Shown here one piece after another: positions 33,438 through 41,344 of a stretch of 64,000 bases of DNA. Under the pieces are notes generated by a model. That model was not told the DNA's origin. It worked only from the letters and a program-made list of their open reading frames with translations, and ran no database searches. This DNA comes from Luteimonas terricola (GTDB taxonomy: Bacteria > Pseudomonadota > Gammaproteobacteria > Xanthomonadales > Xanthomonadaceae). A program made the position numbers and the translations under genes. The first letter of the stretch is position 1; each line of letters starts with the position of its first letter. The stretch is from contig NZ_SJRX01000003.1 in NCBI RefSeq assembly GCF_004352845.1, positions 124,001 through 188,000 of the forward strand, in the 5' to 3' direction.

Positions 33438-34121
33438 TCAGGCCGTGCGGCCGGGCACCAGGGCCAGGACGCGTTCGACCACGCTATCGATGCCCTGGCC
33501 GGTGGTGTCGATGCGGACGGCGTCTTCGGCCGGTCGCAGCGGTGCCACCGCGCGGCTGGCATCGCGCGCGTCGCGGGCCAGAATCTCCCGTAGCAGACCA
33601 TCCAATGTAACGGAAACCCCCTTGTCCTTCAACTGTTTATAGCGCCTTTCGGCGCGCTCCTCGGCGCTGGCGGTGAGGAAGACCTTGAAGGCGGCATCGG
33701 GGAAGATCACCGTGCCCATGTCGCGGCCGTCCGCGACCAGGCCGGGGGCTTTGCGGAAGGCCCTCTGGCGCTCCTTGAGCGCGGAGCGCACCTCGGGAAT
33801 GGCGGCGATCGCGGACGCCGCCGCGCCGGCGGTCTCGGTGCGCAGCTCGTCGGTGGCGTCGTGGCCGTTGACCAGCACCCGCAGCTCACCCGCGGCATCG
33901 TCGCGAAAGCCGATCCCGGTGTCGAAGGCGCAGCGGACCAGGGCACCGGCGTCGTCGAGGTCGAGGTCGGCCCAGCCCGCGGCCACCCCCACCGCGCGAT
34001 ACAGGGCACCGGAGTCGAGGTAGTGCCAGCCCAGGCGCCCGGCCACCACGCGGCTGATCGTGCCCTTGCCCGAGCCCGAGGGGCCGTCGATGGTGAGGAC
34101 GGGAATGGCGGCTTCGGTCAT
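33438..34121 (-). CDS. cmk: Cytidylate kinase
   Basis: Phosphorylates CMP and dCMP with ATP. 227 residues. The P-loop is [11 protein letters not shown] at ~14-24. [27 protein letters not shown] and [18 protein letters not shown] (lid) are CMP-kinase signatures. It starts at ATG ([15 protein letters not shown]) with CGGAG upstream. A TAGAAT box on the minus strand (34146-34151) gives a leader of about 20 nt. The divergent gene is rpmJ. Confidence 0.96.
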   Translation of the reverse strand: MTEAAIPVLTIDGPSGSGKGTISRVVAGRLGWHYLDSGALYRAVGVAAGWADLDLDDAGALVRCAFDTGIGFRDDAAGELRVLVNGHDATDELRTETAGAAASAIAAIPEVRSALKERQRAFRKAPGLVADGRDMGTVIFPDAAFKVFLTASAEERAERRYKQLKDKGVSVTLDGLLREILARDARDASRAVAPLRPAEDAVRIDTTGQGIDSVVERVLALVPGRTA

Positions 34122-34183
34122 GGCGGACTCCGGGGAGGGACAGGCATTCTAGACCGGCCGACGGACGATTGCCCTGCAAGTAC

Positions 34184-34213
34184 TTGATCCGGGGCGCCCG
34201 GGCCCGCTAGAAT
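34184..34213 (+). promoter_or_regulatory. Sigma-70 promoter of rpmJ
   Basis: TTGATC (34184-34189) and TAGAAT (34208-34213) are 18 bp apart and end 39 bp before the rpmJ start. Hexamers and spacing are good for this GC-rich genome. I see no clear Zur box. Confidence 0.7.
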
Positions 34214-34252
34214 TGCCGGCTTGTTTGCCCCAACCATTTTTCGAGGTTCGTC

Positions 34253-34378
34253 ATGAAGGTCCTGTCCTCCCTGAAGTCGGCGAAGGCCCGTCACCGCGAC
34301 TGCAAGGTCGTTCGTCGCCGTGGCAAGATCTTCGTGATCTGCAAGTCCAACCCGCGTTTCAAGGCGCGCCAGCGCTGA
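34253..34378 (+). CDS. rpmJ: 50S ribosomal protein L36, zinc-free (type B) form
   Basis: 41 residues, [20 protein letters not shown] and onward, ending NPRFKARQR. It keeps Cys17 and Cys30 but lacks the first Cys and the final His of the CxxC-C-H zinc ribbon found in 38-residue L36. The length and the SLKSAKxRHRDC start define the YkgO-like C-minus type. In many bacteria this form is a Zur-controlled spare; here a plain strong promoter suggests it may be the regular one. Monocistronic, followed by a terminator. Confidence 0.93.
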   Translation: MKVLSSLKSAKARHRDCKVVRRRGKIFVICKSNPRFKARQR

Positions 34379-34435
34379 GTCGCGCACCGCGGCGGTCCCG
34401 CGTGCCATGCACGCGGCGGCGGCCAAGGGACGTCC

Positions 34436-34464
34436 GGAAGGCCGCAGCGATGCGGCCTTCCGCG
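34436..34464 (+). terminator. Terminator of rpmJ
   Basis: GGAAGGCCGCA-GCGA-TGCGGCCTTCC is a perfect 11-bp stem with a 4-nt loop, 57 bp after the rpmJ stop. Only GCGTTT follows, so the T tract is weak. Confidence 0.65.
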
Positions 34465-34588
34465 TTTCGGGCAGCGGCCACGGCGTGACGACGCGCCCGG
34501 TTCGCTGCTCCGTCCGCGCTGCGACCCCGCGCGATCTGTTAAAAACGCTGCGGCTGCAGCCGATGCAGCGTCCACGGGGAGATCGACC

Positions 34589-34915
34589 ATGCGCCTGTTC
34601 CTTGCACTGACCACCGCCGCCCTGCTCGCCACCGCCAGCAGCGCGTCCGCCGACACCCTGCTCATCGACCGCGTGCAGCAGCAGGCCGCCGCGCCGATGC
34701 CGACCCGCGGCATGAGCATGTCCGACGTCGAGGCCCGTTTCGGTGCCCCGAGCCAACGCCTGGATCCGCGCGGCGGCCAGAAGAGCCAGTGGCCGACCAT
34801 CAACCGCTGGGTGTACCCCGGCTTCACCGTGTACTTCGAGAAGAGCCGCGTGATCGACGCCGTCGCCAACCAGGCCACGCCGGGCGAGACCGGGCCCAAG
34901 CCTCCGATCCGCTGA
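34589..34915 (+). CDS. Small secreted protein upstream of aguA
   Basis: 108 residues with a clear Sec signal peptide (MRLFLALTTAALLATASSASA, cleavage near residue 21). The mature part has MSMSDVEARFGAPSQRL, then WPTINRWVYPGFTVYFEKSRVIDAVAN. That pattern (V-x3-FGxP, then W-Y-x-FTVYFE, then VIDAV) recalls the SmpA/OmlA/BamE fold, but there is no lipobox, so BamE itself is excluded. GGGGAG lies upstream of the ATG. The gene ends 4 bp before aguA, so the two are probably cotranscribed. Function unknown. Confidence 0.75.
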   Translation: MRLFLALTTAALLATASSASADTLLIDRVQQQAAAPMPTRGMSMSDVEARFGAPSQRLDPRGGQKSQWPTINRWVYPGFTVYFEKSRVIDAVANQATPGETGPKPPIR

Positions 34916-34919
34916 GACG

Positions 34920-35951
34920 ATGACCGAAAAGACCCTGCGTTTCCCCGCGGAGTGGGAGCCCCAGTCCGCGATCCTGCTGGCGTGGCCGCATGCCGACACC
35001 GACTGGGCCGAACGCCTGGGCGAAGTCGAGGACACCTACATCGCCCATGTGGCGGCGATCGTGCGCTTCCAGCGCGTGCTCATCTGCGTGGCCGACGACG
35101 ACGTCGAGGCCTACGCACGGGCGCGCCTGGCCTCCAACCGCATCGACATGGCGCGGGTGGGCTTCATCACCCTGCCCTACAACGACACCTGGCTGCGCGA
35201 CACCGGGCCGATCACGCTGGTGGGTGACGACGGCTTCGAGCTGCTCGATTTCCGGTTCACCGGCTGGGGCGGCAAGTTCGAGGCCGGCGAGGACGACCGC
35301 CTGGTGCAACGCCTGCAGGAAGCAGGAATCTTCTCGAAGAGTGTGCTGCAATCCATTGATTTTGCTTTGGAAGGTGGTGCCATCGAGACCGATGGCCAGG
35401 GCAGCCTGCTGACCACCTGGCGCTGCCTGCACGAGCGCCACCCGCAGGCCAGTCGCGAGGAGCTCGATCAGCGCCTGCGTGACTGGCTGCGCCAGGACCG
35501 CGTGCTCTGGCTCGACCACGGCTACCTGCAGGGCGATGACACGGATGCCCATGTCGACACCCTCGCCCGCTTCGCCCCGGGCGATGCCATCGTCTTCCAG
35601 GCCTGCGACGACCCGGCCGATCCACACCACGCCGAGCTCGGCGCGATGGCCGACGAGATCACCGCCCTGTGCACGCCCGACGGCCATCCCTACCGGCTGT
35701 TCCCGCTGCCGTGGCCGAAGCCCGTGCTCGACGGGGGCCGCCGGCTCGCCGCGAGCTATGCCAACTATCTGGTGATCAACGGCGCCGTGCTGATGCCCGC
35801 CTACGACGACCCGGCCGATGACGCCGCCGCCGACGTGCTGGCCGAGGCCCACCCCGGCCGCGAGGTGGTGCAGGTGCCGTGCCGGTCGTTGATCTGGCAG
35901 AACGGCAGCCTGCATTGCATCTCGATGCAGCTGCCGGCAGGACTCATCTGA
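34920..35951 (+). CDS. aguA: Agmatine deiminase
   Basis: Hydrolyses agmatine to N-carbamoylputrescine and ammonia, in the arginine-to-putrescine route. 343 residues; pentein fold. The signatures are FPAEWEPQSAILLAWPH, TWLRDTGPI, LEGGAIETDG and WLDHGYLQGDDTDAHVDTL, with the nucleophile Cys333 in GSLHCISMQ. A short stretch (about 35325-35385) uses AT-rich codons (ATT GAT TTT GCT TTG) unlike the rest. Starts with the ATG 4 bp after the small secreted gene and precedes aguB by 61 bp. Confidence 0.95.
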   Translation: MTEKTLRFPAEWEPQSAILLAWPHADTDWAERLGEVEDTYIAHVAAIVRFQRVLICVADDDVEAYARARLASNRIDMARVGFITLPYNDTWLRDTGPITLVGDDGFELLDFRFTGWGGKFEAGEDDRLVQRLQEAGIFSKSVLQSIDFALEGGAIETDGQGSLLTTWRCLHERHPQASREELDQRLRDWLRQDRVLWLDHGYLQGDDTDAHVDTLARFAPGDAIVFQACDDPADPHHAELGAMADEITALCTPDGHPYRLFPLPWPKPVLDGGRRLAASYANYLVINGAVLMPAYDDPADDAAADVLAEAHPGREVVQVPCRSLIWQNGSLHCISMQLPAGLI

Positions 35952-36012
35952 GGGACAGCACGGCCGGCCTACAATGTCCGGCTCGCGTGCATCACTGCCA
36001 CAGGGTCCTGCC

Positions 36013-36897
36013 ATGAACACCAACACGCTTCCCGTCGCGCTCATCCAGGAGCGCAACCACGGCGGCGCCGCTGAAAACCTCGAGCTCATCGAGCGCCGCG
36101 TCGCCGAGGCCGCGCGCCAGGGCGCGAAGCTGGTGCTGCTGCAGGAGCTGCACAACGGGCCCTATTTCTGCCAGCACGAAAGCGTCGACGAGTTCGACCT
36201 CGCCGAAACCATCCCCGGTCCGAGCACCGAGCGCCTGTCGGCGCTGGCGAAGCAGCATGGCGTGGTGCTGGTCAGCTCGCTGTTCGAGAAGCGCGCCACC
36301 GGCCTGTACCACAACACCGCGGTGGTCTTCGATGCCGACGGCTCCACCGCCGGCAGGTACCGCAAGATGCACATCCCGGACGACCCGGGCTTCTACGAGA
36401 AGTTCTACTTCACCCCCGGCGACCTCGGCTTCGAGCCGATCGACACCTCGGTCGGCCGCCTTGGCGTGCTGGTGTGCTGGGACCAGTGGTACCCGGAGGC
36501 CGCGCGCCTGATGGCGCTCGCCGGCGCCGAACTGCTGCTCTACCCGACCGCCATCGGTTGGGATCCCGACGACGACCTGGACGAGAAGCAGCGCCAGCGC
36601 GACGCCTGGATCCTGAGCCACCGCGGCCACGCCGTGGCCAACGGGCTGCCGGTGCTGTCCTGCAACCGCGTCGGCCACGAAGCCTCGCCGGTCGGCGCCT
36701 CGGGCATCGACTTCTGGGGCAACAGCCACGTGCTGGGGCCGCAGGGCGAGTTCATCGCCGAAGCCGGCGGCGACGCCACGATCCTCACCTGCGAAGTCGA
36801 CCTCGGCCGCAGCGAGCACGTGCGCCGCATCTGGCCTTTCCTCCGCGACCGCCGCATCGACGCCTATGGCGACCTGCTGCGCCGCTACCGCGACTGA
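36013..36897 (+). CDS. aguB: N-carbamoylputrescine amidase
   Basis: Hydrolyses N-carbamoylputrescine to putrescine, CO2 and ammonia, the step after AguA. 294 residues; nitrilase fold with the Glu45-Lys118-Cys155 triad (LLQELHNGPYF, RKMHIPDDPGF, VLVCWDQWYPE). GRSEHVRRIWPFLRDRRIDAY near the end is typical of the plant/Pseudomonas-type enzyme. The start is the ATG of MNTNTLPVALIQERN; a GTG-like extension upstream is not supported. Same strand and pathway as aguA. Confidence 0.95.
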   Translation: MNTNTLPVALIQERNHGGAAENLELIERRVAEAARQGAKLVLLQELHNGPYFCQHESVDEFDLAETIPGPSTERLSALAKQHGVVLVSSLFEKRATGLYHNTAVVFDADGSTAGRYRKMHIPDDPGFYEKFYFTPGDLGFEPIDTSVGRLGVLVCWDQWYPEAARLMALAGAELLLYPTAIGWDPDDDLDEKQRQRDAWILSHRGHAVANGLPVLSCNRVGHEASPVGASGIDFWGNSHVLGPQGEFIAEAGGDATILTCEVDLGRSEHVRRIWPFLRDRRIDAYGDLLRRYRD

Positions 36898-36921
36898 GCG
36901 CGCTGTCGCGCCCGACCCTGG

Positions 36922-38184
36922 ATGTCCATGACCGAGATTGAGATTCACGCCCCACCTGCCGCAGGGCCCGACCTCGCCGGACCGGCGGCTGCCGGCTTCG
37001 ACCTCGGCACCCAGCCGCACGCCATCGTCGAACGCGATGGCGTGCGCTACACACTCCTCGGCACCGCCCACGTCTCGCGCGCCAGCGTGGACGCGGTGCG
37101 CGCGGCGATCGCCACCGGCGACTACGACACCATCGCGGTCGAACTCGACGAGCAGCGCCTGTCAGCGATGACCGACCCCGCGGCGCTTGGCCGCCTGGAC
37201 CTGGTCAAGGTGCTGCGCGAAGGAAAGACGCCGCTGTTCGCCGCCAACCTGGCGCTCGCCGCCTACCAGCGCCGTCTGGCCGAGCAGATGGGCGTCGAGC
37301 CCGGCGCGGAGCTGAAGGCCGCGGCCGCCGATGCCACCGCGCAGGGCCTGTCGCTGCAGCTCATCGACCGCGACGTCGGCCTCACCTTCAAACGCGCCAT
37401 GCAGCGACTGGGCTGGTGGGGCCGCGCCAGGATCAGCGCCAGCCTGCTGATGGGCCTGCTGTCGAGCGACGAGGTCGGCGAGGACGAGATCGAGCGGCTC
37501 AAGCAGGGCGACGTGCTGGAATCGAGTTTCACCGAGTTCGCCGGCCAGACGCCGGAACTCTACGAGGCGATCATCACCGAGCGCGACCGTTACATGGCCG
37601 CCCGCCTGCGCGAAACGCCGGCGGGTGCGCGCAGCGTGCTGGCGGTGGTCGGCGCCGGCCACCTCAAGGGCCTGGCCGCGCACCTGCGCGATGACAATGC
37701 GCCGCCGGCCGAGGTGCGCGAGTCACTGGAGCGCGTGAAGCCGAAATCGCGCGTACCGTGGATGGAGATCATCATCGGCACGGTGGTGGTCGGCGGCTTC
37801 GCATGGGGCTTCTGGCGCGGCGGCTTCGACGTCGGTGCCGACCTGATGCTGCAGTGGGTGCTGGTCACCGGCGGCCTCGGCGCGCTGGGCTGCGCGATCG
37901 CCGGCGGCCATCCGCTGAGCATCCTGTCCGCCTTCGTCGCCTCGCCGTTCACGCCGCTGCACCCGGCACTGGCCTCGGGCACGGTGAGCGCCGTGGTCGA
38001 GGCCGCGCTGCGCAAGCCGACCTACGACGACTTCATGGCCCTGCGCGAGGACGTCAACACCGCGCGCGGCTGGTGGCGCAACCGCGTGGCGCGGGTGCTG
38101 CTGAACTTCTTCCTCACCAGCCTGGGGACCGCCATCGGCGTCTGGACGGGTGGGCTCAGGATGCTGGGCAAGCTGTTCGGCTGA
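36922..38184 (+). CDS. TraB/PrgY-family membrane protein
   Basis: 420 residues. The N-terminal TraB/TIKI-type domain has YTLLGTAHVSRASVDAVR, TIAVELDEQRL and VVGAGHLKGLAAHL, where the His residues and Glu resemble the TIKI metalloprotease site. The C-terminus has membrane segments (MEIIIGTVVVGGFAWGFW, LQWVLVTGGLGALGCAIAGG, and a last one near the end). In Enterococcus relatives shut down a sex pheromone; the role in gram-negatives is unknown. Starts at MSMTEIEIH, 24 bp after aguB on the same strand. Confidence 0.85.
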   Translation: MSMTEIEIHAPPAAGPDLAGPAAAGFDLGTQPHAIVERDGVRYTLLGTAHVSRASVDAVRAAIATGDYDTIAVELDEQRLSAMTDPAALGRLDLVKVLREGKTPLFAANLALAAYQRRLAEQMGVEPGAELKAAAADATAQGLSLQLIDRDVGLTFKRAMQRLGWWGRARISASLLMGLLSSDEVGEDEIERLKQGDVLESSFTEFAGQTPELYEAIITERDRYMAARLRETPAGARSVLAVVGAGHLKGLAAHLRDDNAPPAEVRESLERVKPKSRVPWMEIIIGTVVVGGFAWGFWRGGFDVGADLMLQWVLVTGGLGALGCAIAGGHPLSILSAFVASPFTPLHPALASGTVSAVVEAALRKPTYDDFMALREDVNTARGWWRNRVARVLLNFFLTSLGTAIGVWTGGLRMLGKLFG

Positions 38185-38260
38185 GCTGCGCAGGGGCGGG
38201 TCGCAGCTGTAGCTGTGAATGAACCTGCGGGGACACCACTACGCACGGCAATCACCGCGG

Positions 38261-41200
38261 TCACGCCGCCGCGGCCACCACCTCGTCCCGCCGCCTCCGC
38301 GCCCTGCGCAGCAGCCGCGACGTGCCGCCGGCGAGATCGTCCAGGATCGCGTAGATCGTCGGCAGGAACAGCAGGCTGACCACCGTCGAGAACGCCAGGC
38401 CACCGGCCACCGCGCGCGCCATCGGCGAGTACGCCAGGCCGCCCAGGACCACCGTTTCGCTGAGCGAGATCGGCACCATCGCCAGGATCGCCGTGCCCAT
38501 CGTCATCAGGATCGGGCGCAAGCGTTCGCGGCTGCCCTCGACCAGCGCATCGGTGCGCGACAGCCCGCGCCGGCGCAGGTTGTTGATGTGCTCGATCATC
38601 ACGATGCCGTTGTTCACCACCACGCCCATCAGCACCAGGATGCCGATGAAGGCCATGATCGTGAACGAGGTGCCGGTGAGCCAGAACAGCCAGAACACGC
38701 CCAGGATCGAGAACAGCACGCAGCTCATGATCGCCGAGGGGAACAGCAGCGACTCGAACACCGCCGCCATCACCACGTAGATCATCACCAGCGCCAGCAC
38801 GAAGTTGAACAGCATCTGCTTCATCGCCTGCTGGCCTTCCTCGAAGCCGCTGCCGGAGAAGCTGTGGCCGTAGCCGGCCGGCAGCGACACCGCACCCAGC
38901 ACCTCTTCCATCGCCTTGCGCGCCGCTTCCATGGTCGCCTCGCCCTCGAGGTTGGCCTGGATGCCGAGCGCGGTCTGGCGGTCGTGGCGCGAGATCTCGG
39001 TCGCCGACGGCGACACTCCCATCTCCACCATGGCCGACAGCGGCACCTGGCGTCCGTCCGGCGAGCGGACCATGAAGCCGGCGATGTCGGCGGGGCCGTA
39101 CTGCTGGGCACCGCTGAAGCGGACCCAGACCGGAACTTCGCTGTCGCCGCGGCGGTATTCGCGCAGCTGGGTGCCGCGCAACGCCATCGACACGAACGAC
39201 GACACCTGCTCCGCGCTGAAGCCGAACGCCGCCGCGCGTTCCCGGTCGACCCGCACGGCGAGCTCGTCGGTGCGGTTGCCGTCGTCCACGCGGACGTCAC
39301 GGAGTTCCGGCCGCGCCTCCAGCATCGGCACCACGTCCTCGGCCAGTTCGCGCAGCACCGCGGCGCTGTCGCCCACCAGCTGCACGCTGACGTTCTGGCC
39401 CAGGCCGCCGCCACCGCCACCCTGCCCGCCAGCGGAGGACACGCCAATCTCGGCGCGCGCCGACTTCGGAAGCGCCTTGCTGATCGCCTCCGAGAGCGGC
39501 TTGACGTCGGCAATCCCGTCTTCGAAAGTGATCATCGTTCCGGCGTTGTTGCCTTCGCTGAAGTACGAATAGATCTGCGTGATGCGGAACTCCTTCCGGT
39601 TCTCCTCCAGGAACGCCTCCACGCGCCGCACTTCGTCGGACATCTGCGGCAGCGTGTAGCCGCCATTCCATTTGTAGTACAGCTGGATTTCGCCCTGCTC
39701 GCCGCCGCCGAACATATCGAAGGTGGTCTGCGTCGCCGGCACCATGCTCACCAGCACCACCAAGGCGATCCCGAACACGCTCCAGCCGCGGTGCGCCAGG
39801 CTCCAGCGCAGCAGGCGGGCATAGCGTTCCTGCATGCGCCGGATCATGCCGCCCCTCTCGGCCACGGCCGGCGGCGTGCGCATGCGCGCCGACAGCATCG
39901 GGATCAGGCTCACCGCCACCAGCCACGAGGCCAGCAGCGAGACCGAGATCGTGATCGCGATCTGGGCCATGAAGATGCTGATGTCGTTGACCTCGCCCAA
40001 CAGGTTGGGCAGGAACACGATGCAGTGGCACAGCGTGCCCGCGGACAGCGCGATGGCGACGTGGCGCGTGCCGGTAAGCGAGGCCCGCACCGGATTGCCC
40101 GGGTCGCGCTCGCGCTCCTGGTAGATGCTCTCCACCACCACCACGGCGTTGTCCACCAGCATGCCGACCGCCAGCAGCAGGCCCATCAGGCTCAGCACGT
40201 TCAGGGTGACGCCGAAGAAGTACATGAAACCCAGCGTCATCACGAAGCAGATCGGGATCGCCAGCGTCACCATCAGCGTCGACGGCCAGTGCCGCAGGAA
40301 GAAGAACAGCACCGCGATCGAGAGCAGCAGGCCGATGCCGCCGGCTTCGGCCAGTTCGAGCAGCGAGCTGGTCACCTGCTCGCCCATGTCCTGCATGACC
40401 TTGAAATCGATGCCCTCCAGGCCTGGTTCGCTGGAGGCGGCGCGCATTTCCGCCAGCGCCGAACGCGAGACCTCGACCAGGTTCGCATCGCGCTCCTTGA
40501 AGACCTCCAGGCCCACCGCCTTGCGGCCGTCCAGGCGGCGCGCGTAGTCCATGCGCTCGGGCTTCAGGTGCACCTCGGCGATGTCCCCCAGGCGCAGTCC
40601 GCTGGGGTCGATGACGAGCTCGCGCAGCTGGTCGAGCGTGCTGATCTCGCCCTGCGGCTGCACGCGCAGGCGCATGCCGCCATCCTCGATCATCCCCGCC
40701 GACACCGAGAAGTTCACGGTGCGCAGGCGCTCGGCCAGCGTGTTCAGGGCGACGCCGTGGGCGTTGAGCCGATCGGGGTCGATCGCGATCTCGACCTCGC
40801 TGGCCGGCGCGCCGTTGATCTCCACCCGGGCCACGCCCGGGATCCGTTCGAGCCTGCGCTTGAGCAGGCGGTCGAGCATGTCGTAGGACGAGGACAGGTC
40901 GACGTCGCCGGCCAGGCGCACGCGCAGGATCGCCTGGTCGCCGCTGGACCATTTGAAGACGAAGTAGCGGCGGAAGTCGTCGGGCAGCTCGTCGCGGATC
41001 GCATCCAGGCGCTCCCGCGCCTCCGAGGCGGTGATCGCGATGTCGCGCTCCCAGTCGCGGAACTCGAGGAACACGCCGGCGCCGTTCGCGCTCGCGTTGC
41101 CGCGCATGCGCTTGATGCCGGTCATCGTGGCCAGCGCCTCCTCGGCCGGACGCAGCAGGTTCCGCTCGACTTCCTCGGGGCTCGAACCCTCGTACGGCAG

Positions 41201-41344
41201 CTGCACGAACAGGAACGGCGCCGAAACGTCGGGCAGCGCCTCCAACGGAAGTCGGAAGGCCGCGATCAGCCCGATCACCACCAGCGATATGAACAGCATC
41301 ACCGTGGTGACCGGCCGCCGCAGGCTGAACTCGGCGACGCTCAT
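38261..41344 (-). CDS. RND efflux permease (HAE-1-like), second pump of the pair
   Basis: Proton-driven inner-membrane exporter of the AcrB superfamily. 1027 residues, the standard length. A first helix (TTVMLFISLVVIGLIAAF) is followed by the porter domain, then helices including GMLVDNAVVVVESIYQERE in TM4. AcrB has two adjacent Asp there; here the second is Asn, as in the SwrC-like branch. The second half repeats the fold (GVVVNNGIVMIEHINNLRRRG in TM10). Starts with ATGA overlap to the upstream pump; the only adaptor is two genes up. Substrate unknown. Confidence 0.92.
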   Translation of the reverse strand: MSVAEFSLRRPVTTVMLFISLVVIGLIAAFRLPLEALPDVSAPFLFVQLPYEGSSPEEVERNLLRPAEEALATMTGIKRMRGNASANGAGVFLEFRDWERDIAITASEARERLDAIRDELPDDFRRYFVFKWSSGDQAILRVRLAGDVDLSSSYDMLDRLLKRRLERIPGVARVEINGAPASEVEIAIDPDRLNAHGVALNTLAERLRTVNFSVSAGMIEDGGMRLRVQPQGEISTLDQLRELVIDPSGLRLGDIAEVHLKPERMDYARRLDGRKAVGLEVFKERDANLVEVSRSALAEMRAASSEPGLEGIDFKVMQDMGEQVTSSLLELAEAGGIGLLLSIAVLFFFLRHWPSTLMVTLAIPICFVMTLGFMYFFGVTLNVLSLMGLLLAVGMLVDNAVVVVESIYQERERDPGNPVRASLTGTRHVAIALSAGTLCHCIVFLPNLLGEVNDISIFMAQIAITISVSLLASWLVAVSLIPMLSARMRTPPAVAERGGMIRRMQERYARLLRWSLAHRGWSVFGIALVVLVSMVPATQTTFDMFGGGEQGEIQLYYKWNGGYTLPQMSDEVRRVEAFLEENRKEFRITQIYSYFSEGNNAGTMITFEDGIADVKPLSEAISKALPKSARAEIGVSSAGGQGGGGGGLGQNVSVQLVGDSAAVLRELAEDVVPMLEARPELRDVRVDDGNRTDELAVRVDRERAAAFGFSAEQVSSFVSMALRGTQLREYRRGDSEVPVWVRFSGAQQYGPADIAGFMVRSPDGRQVPLSAMVEMGVSPSATEISRHDRQTALGIQANLEGEATMEAARKAMEEVLGAVSLPAGYGHSFSGSGFEEGQQAMKQMLFNFVLALVMIYVVMAAVFESLLFPSAIMSCVLFSILGVFWLFWLTGTSFTIMAFIGILVLMGVVVNNGIVMIEHINNLRRRGLSRTDALVEGSRERLRPILMTMGTAILAMVPISLSETVVLGGLAYSPMARAVAGGLAFSTVVSLLFLPTIYAILDDLAGGTSRLLRRARRRRDEVVAAAA

